The notes beneath the pieces are model-generated. The model searched no databases and was not told the DNA's origin. It saw nothing but the letters and a program-made list of their open reading frames with translations. Of a DNA stretch of 51,597 bases, positions 33,250 to 43,654 are shown piece by piece. Made by a program: the position numbers and the translations under genes. The stretch is from assembly GCF_003364115.1 (NCBI RefSeq), contig NZ_NXLL01000014.1, forward strand, positions 1 to 51,597, in the 5' to 3' direction. How positions within the stretch are numbered: position 1 is the stretch's first letter; every line of letters starts with the position of its first letter. The DNA comes from Helicobacter sp. MIT 00-7814 (lineage in GTDB: Bacteria > Campylobacterota > Campylobacteria > Campylobacterales > Helicobacteraceae).

Positions 33250-35721
33250 CTATTCTTGTATCTCGCCTTCGTCTTCGTCCTCTTTGTTTTGCTTAGGGCA
33301 TTTGTTCGCATACGCGACTTTATCATCACCGACATTTACGATTTTCACGCCACTTGTATTGCGTCCAGCCTCGCGGATAGCTTCTGTATCCACGCGTATC
33401 ATCTTACCTGAGCTTGTTAGCACCATCAAGTCCATATCCTCATCGTTGAGACTTACCACACTTACGAGCTTGCCGGTTTTTGCTGTGAGCTTCATTGCGA
33501 TGACGCCCTTGCCTCCGCGTGATTGTAGGCGATATTCTCCAGCACTTGTTTGCTTGCCAATGCCCTGCTCGCTCACGCTTAAGAGCTTGTCTGTATCCGC
33601 GCTTATGGTTGTCCCGCCGATGACAAAGTCTTGATTTGCTTTGAATCTAATACCCGTCACACCTCTGCCAGCGCGCCCAATCTCGCGCACATCATCAATG
33701 CTAAAGCGGATACACATACCTTGATAAGTCGCAATGAAAAGCTCCTTAGTATCCGTATGCACGATATTTGCACTCACCAATTCATCGTTTTCATCAAGAT
33801 TTATCGCGCGGATTCCCACACTGCGGACATTGCCATATTCGCTCAAATTAGTGCGCTTAACGATACCATTTTTGGTAAAGAATACAAGCGATTTATCGCT
33901 ATTAAAATCTGTCGTGGTGATTGTCGCCATGATTTTTTCATCGGCTTGAAGGTTGATGAGATTTACCACCGCTTTGCCAATAGCCGTCCTGCCTGCCTCT
34001 GGGATTTTATAGACTTTGAGCCAATAGAGTTGCCCGCGATTTGTCACAAACATAATCGTATCATGCGCGTTGGCGACAAAGAAAGATTCTATAAAATCAT
34101 CATCATGCGTGTTGCCACTGATTTTGCCCTTGCCCCCGCGGTTTTGCTTTTCATAGACTTTGAGCTGCACGCGCTTGACATAGCCACGATGGCTCATCGT
34201 CACCACGACCTTATCATTTGGGATCAAATCCTCCACATCAATGGCATCGTAATCCTCTTCAATCTGCGTTTTGCGTGGTGAGCTAAACTTCTCCTTAATC
34301 TCGCTTAGCTCCTCTTTGATGATTTCTTTAAGCTTTTCCTCGCTTCTAAGGATAGATTCCAAACGCGCGATTTCAGCCAAAAGCTCGGCATGTTCGTTTG
34401 CGATTTTATCGCGCTCTAGCCCTGTTAGGCGTTGCAAACGCATTTCAAGGATTGCCTTTGCTTGCAATTCTGAAAGTTTAAACTTCTCCATAAGCGCGAC
34501 TTTTGCGGTATCAGAATCTGCACTCGCGCGGATAGTAGCAATCACTGCATCGATATTATCAAGCGCGATCGTTAGCCCCTCTAAAATATGCGCGCGCGCC
34601 TTAGCCTTTTCCAGCTCGAAAATACAACGGCGGATGATGATACTTTTGCGATGCGCGATAAAAATATTTAGCAACTCCAAAAGGTTAAACACCTTTGGCT
34701 CTTTATTATTAATCGCTAGCAAGATAATGCCAAAGGTGCTTTCCATCGTCGTGGATTTAAAAAGGTGATTTAGCACAATCTCGCTCATCGCCTCACGCTT
34801 AAGCTCTATCACAACGCGGATTCCCTCTCTATCAGACTCATCGCGCACTTCTGAAATGCCCTCAATCACCTTTTCCTTCGCAAGCTCGCTGATTTGCTCG
34901 ACAAGCTTTGCCTTATTCACCATATAAGGCACCTCATCAATGACGATAACTTCTTTTGTCTTTGTGTGCTCGATGTGGGTTTTCGCGCGCACTTTCACAC
35001 GCCCGCGCCCTGTGCGATAAGCCTCTGTAATGCCTTGCTTGCCATAGATTATCCCGCCTGTTGGGAAATCTGGTCCCTTGACAATAGGCAAAATCTCATC
35101 AATCCCTGCTTCTGGGGAATCTAACAAAACAAACAACGCCTCGATAATCTCATCTAAGCGGTGTGGCGGGATAGAAGTCGCCATACCCACAGCAATCCCG
35201 CTTGAGCCATTTACAAGCAAATTTGGGATTCTTGTTGGCAAAATAGCCGGCTCACTTAGCGTATCATCGTAGTTTGGGACAAATTCAACCGTTTCTTTTT
35301 CAATATCGCGGAGCATTTCCTCGCTTGCTTGCGTCATACGCGCTTCAGTGTAACGCATAGCCGCCGCGCCATCACCATCAATTGAGCCAAAATTCCCCTG
35401 TCCATCGACTAGCTCTAAACGCATGGAAAAATCCTGTGCCATTCTCACAAGCGCATCATATACGGCTATATCGCCATGTGGGTGGTATTTACCAATGACA
35501 TCGCCGACGATTCTTGCGCTTTTTTTGTAAGGCTTGCGCGAAGTCACGCCTAGCTCATGCATCGCGTAGAGAATCCTGCGATGCACAGGCTTTAAGCCAT
35601 CTTTTGCATCAGGGAGTGCGCGCCCGACAATCACGCTCATCGAGTAGTCAAGGTAGCTTTCCTTAATGCTGTCATCAATGCGCACATCTGTAATATTTCC
35701 ATGTTCGAGTAGATTTTCCAT
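33250..35721 (-). CDS. gyrA: DNA gyrase subunit A
   Basis: Introduces negative supercoils together with GyrB. The catalytic Tyr124 is in [10 protein letters not shown], and the breakage-reunion domain begins [22 protein letters not shown]. The C-terminal wrapping domain has six blade-like repeats and a GyrA box QNRGGKG plus a second QSRGGKG. Length is 823. The quinolone-resistance region reads [14 protein letters not shown] with Ile85 (codon ATA at 35467-35469), where related species have Thr or Asn (E. coli Ser83). Asp89 is normal. The acidic tail ([11 protein letters not shown]) is usual. The gene is monocistronic; GATAAAAT at about 35773 (minus strand) is a possible -10. Confidence 0.98.
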   Translation of the reverse strand: MENLLEHGNITDVRIDDSIKESYLDYSMSVIVGRALPDAKDGLKPVHRRILYAMHELGVTSRKPYKKSARIVGDVIGKYHPHGDIAVYDALVRMAQDFSMRLELVDGQGNFGSIDGDGAAAMRYTEARMTQASEEMLRDIEKETVEFVPNYDDTLSEPAILPTRIPNLLVNGSSGIAVGMATSIPPHRLDEIIEALFVLLDSPEAGIDEILPIVKGPDFPTGGIIYGKQGITEAYRTGRGRVKVRAKTHIEHTKTKEVIVIDEVPYMVNKAKLVEQISELAKEKVIEGISEVRDESDREGIRVVIELKREAMSEIVLNHLFKSTTMESTFGIILLAINNKEPKVFNLLELLNIFIAHRKSIIIRRCIFELEKAKARAHILEGLTIALDNIDAVIATIRASADSDTAKVALMEKFKLSELQAKAILEMRLQRLTGLERDKIANEHAELLAEIARLESILRSEEKLKEIIKEELSEIKEKFSSPRKTQIEEDYDAIDVEDLIPNDKVVVTMSHRGYVKRVQLKVYEKQNRGGKGKISGNTHDDDFIESFFVANAHDTIMFVTNRGQLYWLKVYKIPEAGRTAIGKAVVNLINLQADEKIMATITTTDFNSDKSLVFFTKNGIVKRTNLSEYGNVRSVGIRAINLDENDELVSANIVHTDTKELFIATYQGMCIRFSIDDVREIGRAGRGVTGIRFKANQDFVIGGTTISADTDKLLSVSEQGIGKQTSAGEYRLQSRGGKGVIAMKLTAKTGKLVSVVSLNDEDMDLMVLTSSGKMIRVDTEAIREAGRNTSGVKIVNVGDDKVAYANKCPKQNKEDEDEGEIQE

Positions 35722-35807
35722 TTAGTTCCTTTTGGTAGTAAATCGCTTGCAAATTCCGATAAACGCGTATTTTATCAAAAAAAGCCTCAAAAAAGCCTAA
35801 AGAATGC

Positions 35808-36788
35808 TTATATCATTTTATAAGCGCGCTCTAGCATATCCCGCGCGCCATTGTCTAAAAAATCCTGCGCTAGTTTTATCCCTAGCTCTTTTGCGCTTTG
35901 CTTTGGATTTGTGGAATCTAGCGTTTGTGTGAGCTGTGAGCGCATACTCGCACTTCCATCAGGTAAGCCGATGATAGCTTCTAAATGCAGAAGTTGCGTG
36001 TCTTTTGCTTGATTAGATTCTGCAGAATCCACAGATTCTAAGCGCGCAAAAACGCCGATTGGCACTTGACAGCCACCTTCTAGCACTTTGATAAACTCAC
36101 GCTCTGCCTCACAACAAATGCTTGTGGGTAAATCCTCTAAACGCTTAAGGTGCGTAATTAGCTCTGTATTATCAAGCGCGCATTCAATGCCAAGCGCGCC
36201 CTGCCCCATCGCTGGAAGCATGGATTCTAAAGGTTCGCAAAATGGCAATTCAGATTGAAGCTCTAGGCGTTTGAGCGCGGCATTTGCAAGGATAATAGCG
36301 TCAAAATCACCATTTTTAAGCTTGCTTAAGCGTGTTTGCACATTTCCACGCAGGGAAAGCGTATCAAAATCTGCGCGATAGAGTTTGAGCTGCATTGAGC
36401 GACGCAGGGAAGTCGTGCCAATTTTTGCGCCAAGCGGAAGACTTTCAAGGCTAGGATATTTCTCGCTCACAAAGCAATCGCGCCAATCCTCGCGCTTTGT
36501 AATCGCCACCAAACCAAGATTGTTAGGAAACTCCACAGGCACATCTTTTAAGCTATGCACAGCTAAATCAATTTCCCCGCTTAAAAGCAACTCCTCAAGT
36601 TCCTTTGTGAAAAGTCCCTTGCCACCGATTTTTGCAAGCGGCGTATCAAGAATCTTATCGCCTTGCGTCTTAACAATTTTTAGCTCGCATAAAAGCCCAC
36701 ATTCTTGCTCCAAACGCGCTTTTATATGCTCTGCTTGCCAAAGGGCTAGCTTGCTTCCGCGCGTGCCGATAATAATTTTTTTTGCCAT
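35808..36788 (-). CDS. hemC: Porphobilinogen deaminase (hydroxymethylbilane synthase)
   Basis: Joins four porphobilinogens into hydroxymethylbilane in haem synthesis. The N terminus has [16 protein letters not shown], then VHSLKDVP with the catalytic Asp region, GTTSLRR, and the cofactor-binding Cys in [11 protein letters not shown]. Length (326) is normal. AAAGGAAAAAGT precedes the ATG. It is the last gene of hemA-proS-hemC, and it starts 10 bases after the proS stop. Confidence 0.97.
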   Translation of the reverse strand: MAKKIIIGTRGSKLALWQAEHIKARLEQECGLLCELKIVKTQGDKILDTPLAKIGGKGLFTKELEELLLSGEIDLAVHSLKDVPVEFPNNLGLVAITKREDWRDCFVSEKYPSLESLPLGAKIGTTSLRRSMQLKLYRADFDTLSLRGNVQTRLSKLKNGDFDAIILANAALKRLELQSELPFCEPLESMLPAMGQGALGIECALDNTELITHLKRLEDLPTSICCEAEREFIKVLEGGCQVPIGVFARLESVDSAESNQAKDTQLLHLEAIIGLPDGSASMRSQLTQTLDSTNPKQSAKELGIKLAQDFLDNGARDMLERAYKMI

Positions 36789-36798
36789 ACTTTTTCCT

Positions 36799-38700
36799 TT
36801 AGGCTTTTTGCAGGGAATCTAAAATCACTTGCTCGCATTTTTCACACGCGACAAGCTCTTTTTTTAGCCCCTCGCGTAAAATGCGCTCAACTTTGCCCTG
36901 CGCTAGCTCCTTACCCACGACTATTGCCTGATAGATTCCAAGCAATTCAAAATCTTTCATCTTAAAGCCAAAGCGCTCATTCCTATCATCTAAAAGCACA
37001 TCTACGCCCTTTGCCAAAAGCGCGTTATACAGCGTTTGCGCAAACGCCACCTGCTCAGAATCTTTTGCGTTTGAAATAATAATCACCACTTCAAACACCT
37101 TCACACCTTCGCCCCACACGCAACCAAACTCATCGCTTTTCTGCTCTAAAATCGCGGGTAATAAGCGCGTCACGCCAATGCCATAGCAACCCATAATAAG
37201 CGCTTCTGCCTTGCCTTGTGGATTTAAAAAAGTCGCTTCTAAGCTTTGAGAATATTTGCGCCCAAGCTTAAAAATATGCCCCACTTCAATGCCTTTTGTG
37301 TAGCCTAGCGCATTTCCGCAATGCGGGCATAAATCGCCACTTTGCACGCCTATAATATCCGCAAATTCTGCGCCTTTTAATTCCTCAAACTCATCTAAAT
37401 CCACGCCCACCAAATGATAATCTTTTTTATTCGCGCCACAAATGAGATTTTTTGCCCCCTTAAGGCTTTCATCAAAAACACATTTAAAGCGCGCATTAAG
37501 CCCAAGCGCCCCGATAAAGCCTTCAACCAAACCAAGCGCATTTAAACCTTCAGAATCTAGCTCTAAAAAATCAAGATAGCGCCTTGTTGGCGTAATTTTA
37601 TTAAGCACATTAAGCGCTTTTGTCTCCTCCAAAAAGTCATCACCGCGCATAAAATATAACACAACCTCATCGCTCTGCACACCATTTGGCGCGCTATTTT
37701 GTGCCTTTTTATTTTCATCAATTTCCTCATAGCGCACCTTTTTGGCAACGCATTTCATCGTGTAAAAAGGGTGGATTTTAAAAAACTCACAAAGAGATTC
37801 TATGCTTTTTATATTTGGCGTGAAAAACTCGCTAAATCCAGCTTGTGGCGCATCTGTGGGGAAGCTAGATTCTAAAGCGCGCAGGGATTTTTGCGCATTT
37901 AGCAATTCATCTAGCGCTTCATCAAACGCGCTTTGAGATTCTAAATTTTCAAGCTCGACTTTTTGGCGCGGGGTGCTCTTTGGCTTGCGCGTTGCAGCCT
38001 CGATATTTGCGGCATATTGACATTTTTTGCACACCACAAGCGTATCTTCACCGCTAGGACTTAGCACCATAAATTCCTTACTGCCACTTCCGCCAATCGC
38101 GCCAGAATCCGCCTCCACAACCTTATACTCCAATCCCAAACGCTCCAAAATCGCCCTATACGCGCGCTCCATATTTGCAAACTCTCTATCCAAATCCTCA
38201 AAATCCGCATGGAAGCTATACGCGTCTTTCATAATAAATTCCCTCGCGCGCAAAAGCCCAAAGCGCGGACGCGCCTCATCGCGGAACTTTGTGTGAATCT
38301 GATAGAGATTGAGCGGAAGTTGCTTGTAGCTTTTCACAAAAGCCTTAGCAAGGGAAGTTACCATCTCCTCATGCGTAGGTCCTAGCACGAAATCATTTTC
38401 CTTCCTATCCTTAAAGCGCAGTAATTCCTTGCCATATTGCTCAAATCTCCCGCTTGTGCGCCAAAGCTCCGCAGGCGTGACAAAGCCCAAAAGCACCTCT
38501 TGCGCACCGGCTTTATCCATCTCCTCTTTGATAATCGCGCGCACAGAATCTAGCACCTTTTTCCCTAATGGCAAAAAGTTGTAGATTCCGCTTCCCACCT
38601 GCTGGATATAGCCCGCGCGTAATAAATAAATATGGCTTTTTAGCTGTGCGTCTTTTGGGCTTTCTTTAAGGCTTACTGCAAACATTTTTGAAAATAGCAT
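36799..38700 (-). CDS. proS: Prolyl-tRNA synthetase
   Basis: Bacterial-type class II ProRS. The N-terminal catalytic part has [19 protein letters not shown] (motif 1 region) and [26 protein letters not shown] (motif 2). The YbaK-like editing domain is inserted at about 270-430. Motif 3 lies in [14 protein letters not shown] and the anticodon domain follows. 633 residues is longer than the roughly 577 of H. pylori; the extra length is in the loop-rich segment around residues 235-300 ([18 protein letters not shown]). The ribosome site AAAGGAG is strong. Confidence 0.96.
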   Translation of the reverse strand: MLFSKMFAVSLKESPKDAQLKSHIYLLRAGYIQQVGSGIYNFLPLGKKVLDSVRAIIKEEMDKAGAQEVLLGFVTPAELWRTSGRFEQYGKELLRFKDRKENDFVLGPTHEEMVTSLAKAFVKSYKQLPLNLYQIHTKFRDEARPRFGLLRAREFIMKDAYSFHADFEDLDREFANMERAYRAILERLGLEYKVVEADSGAIGGSGSKEFMVLSPSGEDTLVVCKKCQYAANIEAATRKPKSTPRQKVELENLESQSAFDEALDELLNAQKSLRALESSFPTDAPQAGFSEFFTPNIKSIESLCEFFKIHPFYTMKCVAKKVRYEEIDENKKAQNSAPNGVQSDEVVLYFMRGDDFLEETKALNVLNKITPTRRYLDFLELDSEGLNALGLVEGFIGALGLNARFKCVFDESLKGAKNLICGANKKDYHLVGVDLDEFEELKGAEFADIIGVQSGDLCPHCGNALGYTKGIEVGHIFKLGRKYSQSLEATFLNPQGKAEALIMGCYGIGVTRLLPAILEQKSDEFGCVWGEGVKVFEVVIIISNAKDSEQVAFAQTLYNALLAKGVDVLLDDRNERFGFKMKDFELLGIYQAIVVGKELAQGKVERILREGLKKELVACEKCEQVILDSLQKA

Positions 38701-38710
38701 TTTTTCTCCT

Positions 38711-40108
38711 TTATTTCTCTTTTACGCGCTTTTGGTTTTCCTCGCGTGTGCCTTGCTCGCGCGCCTCTTTTTCGCGCATTTGAGAATCCCCAAAATACTC
38801 CTCGCATTTATATTTATTGAGCAAAACAATATCATCTGCGATGTCAAAAATATTTTTCGCCGCTTCTAAAATAGGATCAGCATTAATGCTCTCCCCCGCC
38901 TCCTTAAGGCGCATTGTAGGCTTGTGCAAAAAGGTATTAAACGCACCATGCAGGATTTTTTCAACGCTTTGCTTGTATTCTTTGGGCAAAAAGCCCTTTT
39001 TGACTGCGCGCTCTAGCTCCTTAAAGCTAGAATCTTTTGCTAACGCGCGAATATGCTTAATAATTGGCTCTGCGCCTAAGCTTTGCAACCACTTGAAAAA
39101 ATCCTGCACAAATTCTTCAACGATTTTCTGCCCCTCTTTTGCACGCGATTCCCTCTGGGCTTTGTTTTGCGAGATGATTTCTTGCAAATCATCAACGCAA
39201 TAAATCTGCAGATTCTCAACTTCTATGCTTTCAATATCCCTTGGCACGGCGAGATCAAACCAAATGCGCTTTTTTTCGCTTTTTTGGATCATCTCTCTAT
39301 CCACCACGATATGTGGCGCGCCGGTGGCGGAAAGGAAAATATCGCATTCATTAAGCGCGTCTTTTAGGTAGCTAAAGGGCTTTACCTCAAGGCTAGATTG
39401 CGTTTTTAGGCTGCTTTGAAGCTCTTGCAAGGTTTGGGTTGCTTTTTGCATATTACGATTAAGCAAAATCACGCGCAGGCGGTATTTGCAAAGGTGCTTT
39501 AGCGCTAAGATTCCCATTTCTCCCGCGCCCAAAATCGCCACTTGTTTAGAATCTAAACTCTCCCCTTGCTCTAACAATCGCTCTTGCAACATCGCCACCG
39601 CTGCGCCTGCGACTGAAGTATGACTAGATGAAATATCAATGCTATTGCGCACCTTTGCCGCGCACTTAAAGGCATGATGCATAATGCGCATCATATCCTT
39701 AGCGCAAAACATATTCTCATGTGCGAGGCGGTAGGCGTCTTTGAGCTGTCCTGTGATTTGCGTCTCGCCAATCACAAGGCTATCAAGGCTTGATGCCACG
39801 CTAAAAATATGATACACCGCATACTGATTAAGTCGCACGAAAGAATGCTTTTTCAAAAGTGCGAGCGGGACTTTTTTATAAGATTCTAAAATCGTGTAAA
39901 ATTCCTCCTGCGCCTTTTTGCTATCACTCACGCTTGCATAAAAATCAATCCTATTGCAAGTTGAAAGCAGCAATGCCTCTTTTATGGATTCACTCCCGCA
40001 CACCTTGTGCAAAAACGCGATAATCTCATCATTCCCAAATGCCAATTTTTCGCGCAAGGAAAGATCCATCACCTTATGCGAAAAGCTAATCGCCATATAT
40101 TCTTGCAT
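38711..40108 (-). CDS. hemA: Glutamyl-tRNA reductase
   Basis: First step of C5 haem synthesis: reduces Glu-tRNA to glutamate semialdehyde. The catalytic Cys is in LLSTCNRIDFY (about residue 50), followed by VIGETQITGQLKDAYRLA. The NADPH domain has ILGAGEMGILALKHL and LLNRNMQKATQTL, and a C-terminal dimerisation helix follows. The ATG at 40108 overlaps the stop of the upstream gene (TGATG) and has GAGGGAG 5 bases before it. Length (465) includes a hydrophilic tail rich in Glu/Lys/Arg. Confidence 0.96.
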   Translation of the reverse strand: MQEYMAISFSHKVMDLSLREKLAFGNDEIIAFLHKVCGSESIKEALLLSTCNRIDFYASVSDSKKAQEEFYTILESYKKVPLALLKKHSFVRLNQYAVYHIFSVASSLDSLVIGETQITGQLKDAYRLAHENMFCAKDMMRIMHHAFKCAAKVRNSIDISSSHTSVAGAAVAMLQERLLEQGESLDSKQVAILGAGEMGILALKHLCKYRLRVILLNRNMQKATQTLQELQSSLKTQSSLEVKPFSYLKDALNECDIFLSATGAPHIVVDREMIQKSEKKRIWFDLAVPRDIESIEVENLQIYCVDDLQEIISQNKAQRESRAKEGQKIVEEFVQDFFKWLQSLGAEPIIKHIRALAKDSSFKELERAVKKGFLPKEYKQSVEKILHGAFNTFLHKPTMRLKEAGESINADPILEAAKNIFDIADDIVLLNKYKCEEYFGDSQMREKEAREQGTREENQKRVKEK

Positions 40109-41091
40109 CAAAACTCCCTCTCAATCATGCTTTTAGCAAGCGATTCTAAAGTTGGATTGTTTTTGTCTTTGATAGAATCTAGCGCTTTTTTAGCGTAAGA
40201 TTTTGCTAGCGTAATGCTATCTTTTATGCATTCATAGCGCGTGAAACTCTCCTTAAGCCACGCAATTTGTGTAGAATCCAGCTCTTTTTTGAAAAGCCCC
40301 AAAAGCTCTTGTTTTGTAGAATCTGGCGCGCGGGAAAAAAGATAGATAAAAGGCAGCGTGCTTTTGCCCTCGCTAAAATCACTCATAGAAGGCTTGCCCA
40401 AAACCTCCGCGCTTTGTGTCACATCTAAAATATCATCAATGATTTGAAACGCAATGCCAAGATTGCGCCCATATTCCCTAAACTGCGCGCATTCTCTTTG
40501 CTCTAAGCCTGCTAAAAGCGCCGCACACTCCGCACTTGCAGCGATAAGCCATGCGGTTTTATACTCGCACATTTGCAAATAGCGCGTTAAATTCTCATTA
40601 AAATTCTGCGCCATAAAAACATCTTCAATCTCGCCAATGGAAAGCCTCACAACAGATTCTGAAAGGCTTTGCGCAATTTGTGGCGGGAATTTACTAAGCT
40701 CATAAAAAGCCTTCGCATACAGCACATCGCCTAGCATAATGGCATTTTTATTGCCAAAACGCGCATTGAGCGAGGGCTTCGCGCGCCTTGTAGTGGCGTT
40801 ATCAATCACATCATCGTGCAAAAGCGAAGCACTTTGTATAAGCTCAATAATCGCGCAAAGCGTAATGGCAGAATCTAGCAAATGCGCGCTGGATTTGCTA
40901 GACAAGCTAGTTTCCGCCTCGTTGGCGCGCGCACAATCTAGCTTTTCTAAAATCGCAAACACAAGCTTTGAACGCAACATTTTGCCACTTTGCAAATGCG
41001 AAAAAAGCTCGTTTATAATGTCGTTTTCACACGCACCTATCATTGTTTGCATCGTTTGTGTGATTTTTTCTTTTGCTTGTGTAAAGTCCAT
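40108..41091 (-). CDS. ispB: Polyprenyl diphosphate synthase (octaprenyl-type)
   Basis: Trans-prenyl transferase making the long isoprenoid chain of respiratory quinones. The first Asp-rich motif is LLHDDVIDNATTRR, the second FQIIDDILDVT; GKMLRSKLVF and KPSMSDFSEGKSTLPFIYL are also conserved. I chose the ATG at 41091 because AAAGGGCGGG lies before it and the protein (327 residues) then has normal length; the open frame to 41331 adds unrelated residues. Whether the product is C40 or shorter cannot be read. Gene order ispB-hemA-proS-hemC is as in H. pylori. Confidence 0.92.
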   Translation of the reverse strand: MDFTQAKEKITQTMQTMIGACENDIINELFSHLQSGKMLRSKLVFAILEKLDCARANEAETSLSSKSSAHLLDSAITLCAIIELIQSASLLHDDVIDNATTRRAKPSLNARFGNKNAIMLGDVLYAKAFYELSKFPPQIAQSLSESVVRLSIGEIEDVFMAQNFNENLTRYLQMCEYKTAWLIAASAECAALLAGLEQRECAQFREYGRNLGIAFQIIDDILDVTQSAEVLGKPSMSDFSEGKSTLPFIYLFSRAPDSTKQELLGLFKKELDSTQIAWLKESFTRYECIKDSITLAKSYAKKALDSIKDKNNPTLESLAKSMIEREF

Positions 41092-41146
41092 TTTGCCCGC
41101 CCTTTGTGAGATTTTTAGATTCTTTGCATTAAGGATTTTCTTTTTA

Positions 41147-41617
41147 TTAGAGATTCTCCTGCGCCACACTCGCGCCCGCACCTTCAATATAAAGTCGCAA
41201 ATGCGCCTTCTGCTCGCTAAAATCCTTAAAAAAGATATGGAGCATGGGCTTTGGATTATCCCCAAGTGGCAGGGCGAAATCCGCGCGCTGGTAGTCAGTG
41301 TAAAGGATTGTTTGGTAATTAAACTTATCATAGCGTATATGCATCACAAGCCCATAGTTTTTATACAGCGTCCAGCGCAGGACTAAGGGCTTTTGGGTGG
41401 ATTCTAGCACAATTTGCGCGCGGTAATTTTGCTCTTTTTGCAAATGCAAATCCTTGCTCCAAGTAAATTGTGGCGCGCTGGCTAAAAGCAATTCTTGCGC
41501 ACAAAGCAAAAGAAAAATCCACTTGAAGATTTGCCATTTTTTGTGTTTTTGCCACCCCTCTTTTTGCCACCCTTGCCATTTTTTGCGCGCCTCTCCCAAA
41601 TATCCCAAATCTTTCAT
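41147..41617 (-). CDS. HP0241-like hypothetical exported protein
   Basis: 156 residues; function unknown. A strongly basic N-terminal tail with repeated Trp/Lys/Gln (GWQKEGWQKHKKWQ) precedes a hydrophobic segment IFLLLCAQELLLASA (about 32-48), which may be a signal peptide. The rest is beta-rich (YRAQIVLESTQKPLVLRWTLYKN, MLHIFFKDFSEQKAHLRLYIEG). Its position between the DUF2018 gene and ispB corresponds to HP0241 of H. pylori, and I use that only as a position match. It starts 5 bases after the DUF2018 stop. Confidence 0.7.
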   Translation of the reverse strand: MKDLGYLGEARKKWQGWQKEGWQKHKKWQIFKWIFLLLCAQELLLASAPQFTWSKDLHLQKEQNYRAQIVLESTQKPLVLRWTLYKNYGLVMHIRYDKFNYQTILYTDYQRADFALPLGDNPKPMLHIFFKDFSEQKAHLRLYIEGAGASVAQENL

Positions 41618-41622
41618 AGAAT

Positions 41623-41916
41623 CTATTCATAATTCCCCAAAATTTTCCCCATAGATTCAATAGCGAGGCTCTCTTTCATCGTGCGCAAATGCTCTTTTTG
41701 CTCCTCATTTAAAGAGTGGATAAAATGCTCTAATTCCCTAGAATCTATGCCCTTTTGCTCCAAAAAAAGCTCAATTGCGCTTAAAATCTCAATAATACGC
41801 TCAAGCTCCGCACCAACGAGCGTTGGTGAAGCATTCAAAATAACCTCTTTCCACTTTTCAAGCGGGGGCTTACCAAAAAGCTCTAAATCCTCTAAATCCA
41901 TAGTTCCGCTATCCAT
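41623..41916 (-). CDS. HP0242-like DUF2018 small helical protein
   Basis: 97-residue all-helical protein, with PLEKWKEVILNASPTLVGAELERIIEILSAIELFLE and a second helical pair EHFIHSLNEEQKEHLRTMKESL. It occupies the place of HP0242 of H. pylori, whose crystal structure is known as an intertwined (pseudo-knotted) homodimer used for the design of a knotted protein. The cellular role is unknown. It lies 3 bases after the hisD stop, so it is part of the hisD transcript. Confidence 0.75.
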   Translation of the reverse strand: MDSGTMDLEDLELFGKPPLEKWKEVILNASPTLVGAELERIIEILSAIELFLEQKGIDSRELEHFIHSLNEEQKEHLRTMKESLAIESMGKILGNYE

Positions 41917-41919
41917 AAT

Positions 41920-43239
41920 CTAATTTTTAAGGTTTTTTAGGCGCTCAAGCACCGCCATTTGGTGGGATTGCAAGCCCTCGATATGTGCTAAACGCGCGCA
42001 AGATTCCCCAAGTTCTAGCATTGCTTGCTTGCTAAAAGAGATGATAGAGCTTTTCTTCATAAAATGCTCCACTCCTAATGGCGAGAAAAAGCGCGCACTT
42101 CCGCCTGTAGGCAGTGTATGATTAGGCCCTGCGAGATAATCGCCTATTGGCTCGCTTGCATATTCTCCCAAAAAGATAGCCCCGGCATTTTTTATCTTTG
42201 GCAGAAGCGAAAATGGCTCTGGGGTAAGAATCTCCAAATGCTCGGGCGCGATTTCATTCATTAGCTCAATGCTTTGCTCCAAATCTTTTGTGTGGATAAA
42301 AACACTCCGATTTTGCATACTTTTTTGCGTGATTTCCTTGCGTGAAAGTGTGGGCAAAATCTGCGTAATTTCCTCGCGCACGGATTCTATCAATGCTAAA
42401 TCATCACTTAGCAAAATCGCGCTTGCTAGCTCATCATGTTCAGCTTGTGAGAGCAAATCCCACGCGATATAGCGTGCGTTTGCGCCCTTTTGCGCGATAA
42501 TGCCAATTTCGCTCGGACCCGCAATCATATCGATATTCACATCGCCAAACACAAGCTTTTTAGCCGTAGCCACATAAATATTTCCCGGACCTGTGATGAC
42601 ATCAACGCCCTTTATATCATGCGCCAAATCCCCATACGCCATAAATCCCACAGCGCTTGCCCCGCCGACTTTATACGCCTTTTTAATCCCGCAAAGATAC
42701 AGCGCGCACAAAAGCAATTCATTTGGCTGATTATGCGGTGTGGGCGTGCAAACAACAATTTCTTCAACTCCCGCCACAATCGCAGGAATGGCATTCATCA
42801 AAAGCGAGCTAGGATAAGCCGCCTTGCCTCCGGGGATATATAGCCCAGCGCGTTGCATTGGGGTTACCTTTTGCCCCAAAATATTGCCATTTTGTTCAAT
42901 ATCAATCCAAGTTTTTTCTTTTTGCTTCTCATGGAAAGCGTAGATTCTATCAAACGCGTTATGCAAGGCAGTTTTAGTATCTTTATCAAGCCTATCATAA
43001 GCTTTTTTGCAAAGCTCCTCTGGAATTAGCAAATCCTCCAAACTCTTTGGATTCCATTCATCAAAGGCGCTCACATGGCGCAAAAGCGCATTCACACCTT
43101 CATTTTTAATCTCATCTAAAAGCGCTTGCACCCTCACACTCACTTCTTTAATGTCCATTTTACCGCGCATAAGAATCTCCCTAAACGCGCGCTCAAAGCC
43201 ACTATCTTGCGTGTGTAAAATTGGTGTGAGGTTTTTCAT
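41920..43239 (-). CDS. hisD: Histidinol dehydrogenase
   Basis: Last two steps of histidine synthesis, Zn- and NAD-dependent. Conserved parts: YIPGGKAAYPSSLLMNAIPA, GPGNIYVATAKK, IDMIAGPSEI, SQAEHDELASAILLSDD (Zn ligands), and LAGPNHTLPTGGSARFFSPLGVEHF with the catalytic His. I chose the ATG at 43239 (AAGG upstream); the open frame extends to 43293 with unrelated residues. Length (439) is typical. H. pylori lacks histidine synthesis, but many enterohepatic helicobacters keep it. Confidence 0.96.
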   Translation of the reverse strand: MKNLTPILHTQDSGFERAFREILMRGKMDIKEVSVRVQALLDEIKNEGVNALLRHVSAFDEWNPKSLEDLLIPEELCKKAYDRLDKDTKTALHNAFDRIYAFHEKQKEKTWIDIEQNGNILGQKVTPMQRAGLYIPGGKAAYPSSLLMNAIPAIVAGVEEIVVCTPTPHNQPNELLLCALYLCGIKKAYKVGGASAVGFMAYGDLAHDIKGVDVITGPGNIYVATAKKLVFGDVNIDMIAGPSEIGIIAQKGANARYIAWDLLSQAEHDELASAILLSDDLALIESVREEITQILPTLSRKEITQKSMQNRSVFIHTKDLEQSIELMNEIAPEHLEILTPEPFSLLPKIKNAGAIFLGEYASEPIGDYLAGPNHTLPTGGSARFFSPLGVEHFMKKSSIISFSKQAMLELGESCARLAHIEGLQSHQMAVLERLKNLKN

Positions 43240-43278
43240 TGCTTGCCTTAAAAATTGAAGTTTCTTAGAAAAACGCCC

Positions 43279-43284
43279 ATTATA
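43279..43284 (-). promoter_or_regulatory. -10 box of the hisD promoter
   Basis: TATAAT on the minus strand in TTTGCTATAATGGG, 40 bases before the hisD ATG. Confidence 0.6.
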
Positions 43285-43352
43285 GCAAAACATTCCTACA
43301 AGTTAGGCAAATTACGCAAATTCCAAATTATACAAATTCAAAGAGAGTTTGT

Positions 43353-43358
43353 TATAAT
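43353..43358 (+). promoter_or_regulatory. -10 box of the feoA promoter
   Basis: TATAAT in AGTTTGTTATAATGCG, 44 bases before the feoA start, with AAGGAG before the ATG. AT-rich DNA upstream (43310-43345) may hold a Fur site, but none can be assigned from sequence alone. Confidence 0.6.
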
Positions 43359-43401
43359 GCGCGCTTTAAAACATTCGCAGGATTTTAAGGAGTGAAAATC
43401 A

Positions 43402-43629
43402 ATGACTTTGTATGAAGGGAAAAAGGGAAACAACTACAAAATAACCGCGTTAAAAACCACAGACACCGCGATAAAATACCGCCTCATCTCAATGGGAATC
43501 TACAAAAACGCACAAGTAAAACTTTGCAACCACACGCTTAAAAAATCCACGCTTTCCGTGCTTGTAGGTGGCGTGCAAGTGGCGTTGCGCGATAGTGAAG
43601 CGCGCGAGATTGAAGTATGCGCGGTTTAA
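43402..43629 (+). CDS. feoA: Ferrous iron transport protein A
   Basis: 75-residue cytoplasmic SH3-like protein that works with the ferrous iron channel FeoB. The pattern is NNYKITALKTTDTAIKYRLISMGIYKNAQVKL followed by VLVGGVQVALRDSEAREIEV. No feoB is found in the window, as is common in Helicobacter, where feoB is elsewhere. Monocistronic, with its own promoter and a hairpin at its end. Confidence 0.9.
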   Translation: MTLYEGKKGNNYKITALKTTDTAIKYRLISMGIYKNAQVKLCNHTLKKSTLSVLVGGVQVALRDSEAREIEVCAV

Positions 43630-43654
43630 AGTCTCAAAATCGCGCTTTTAGACT
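43630..43654. terminator. Hairpin between feoA and the convergent flavin reductase gene
   Basis: AGTCTCAAAA pairs with TTTTAGACT (one bulged C) around loop TCGCGC, directly after the feoA stop and followed by T/A-rich DNA. Likely a terminator for feoA. Confidence 0.5.

Noticed and set aside
33631..34281. 216-codon plus-strand open frame opposite gyrA
   Set aside because: It lies wholly antisense to a certain gyrA, has no ribosome site and its His/Ile-rich protein fits no family; it is a by-product of gyrA codon use.
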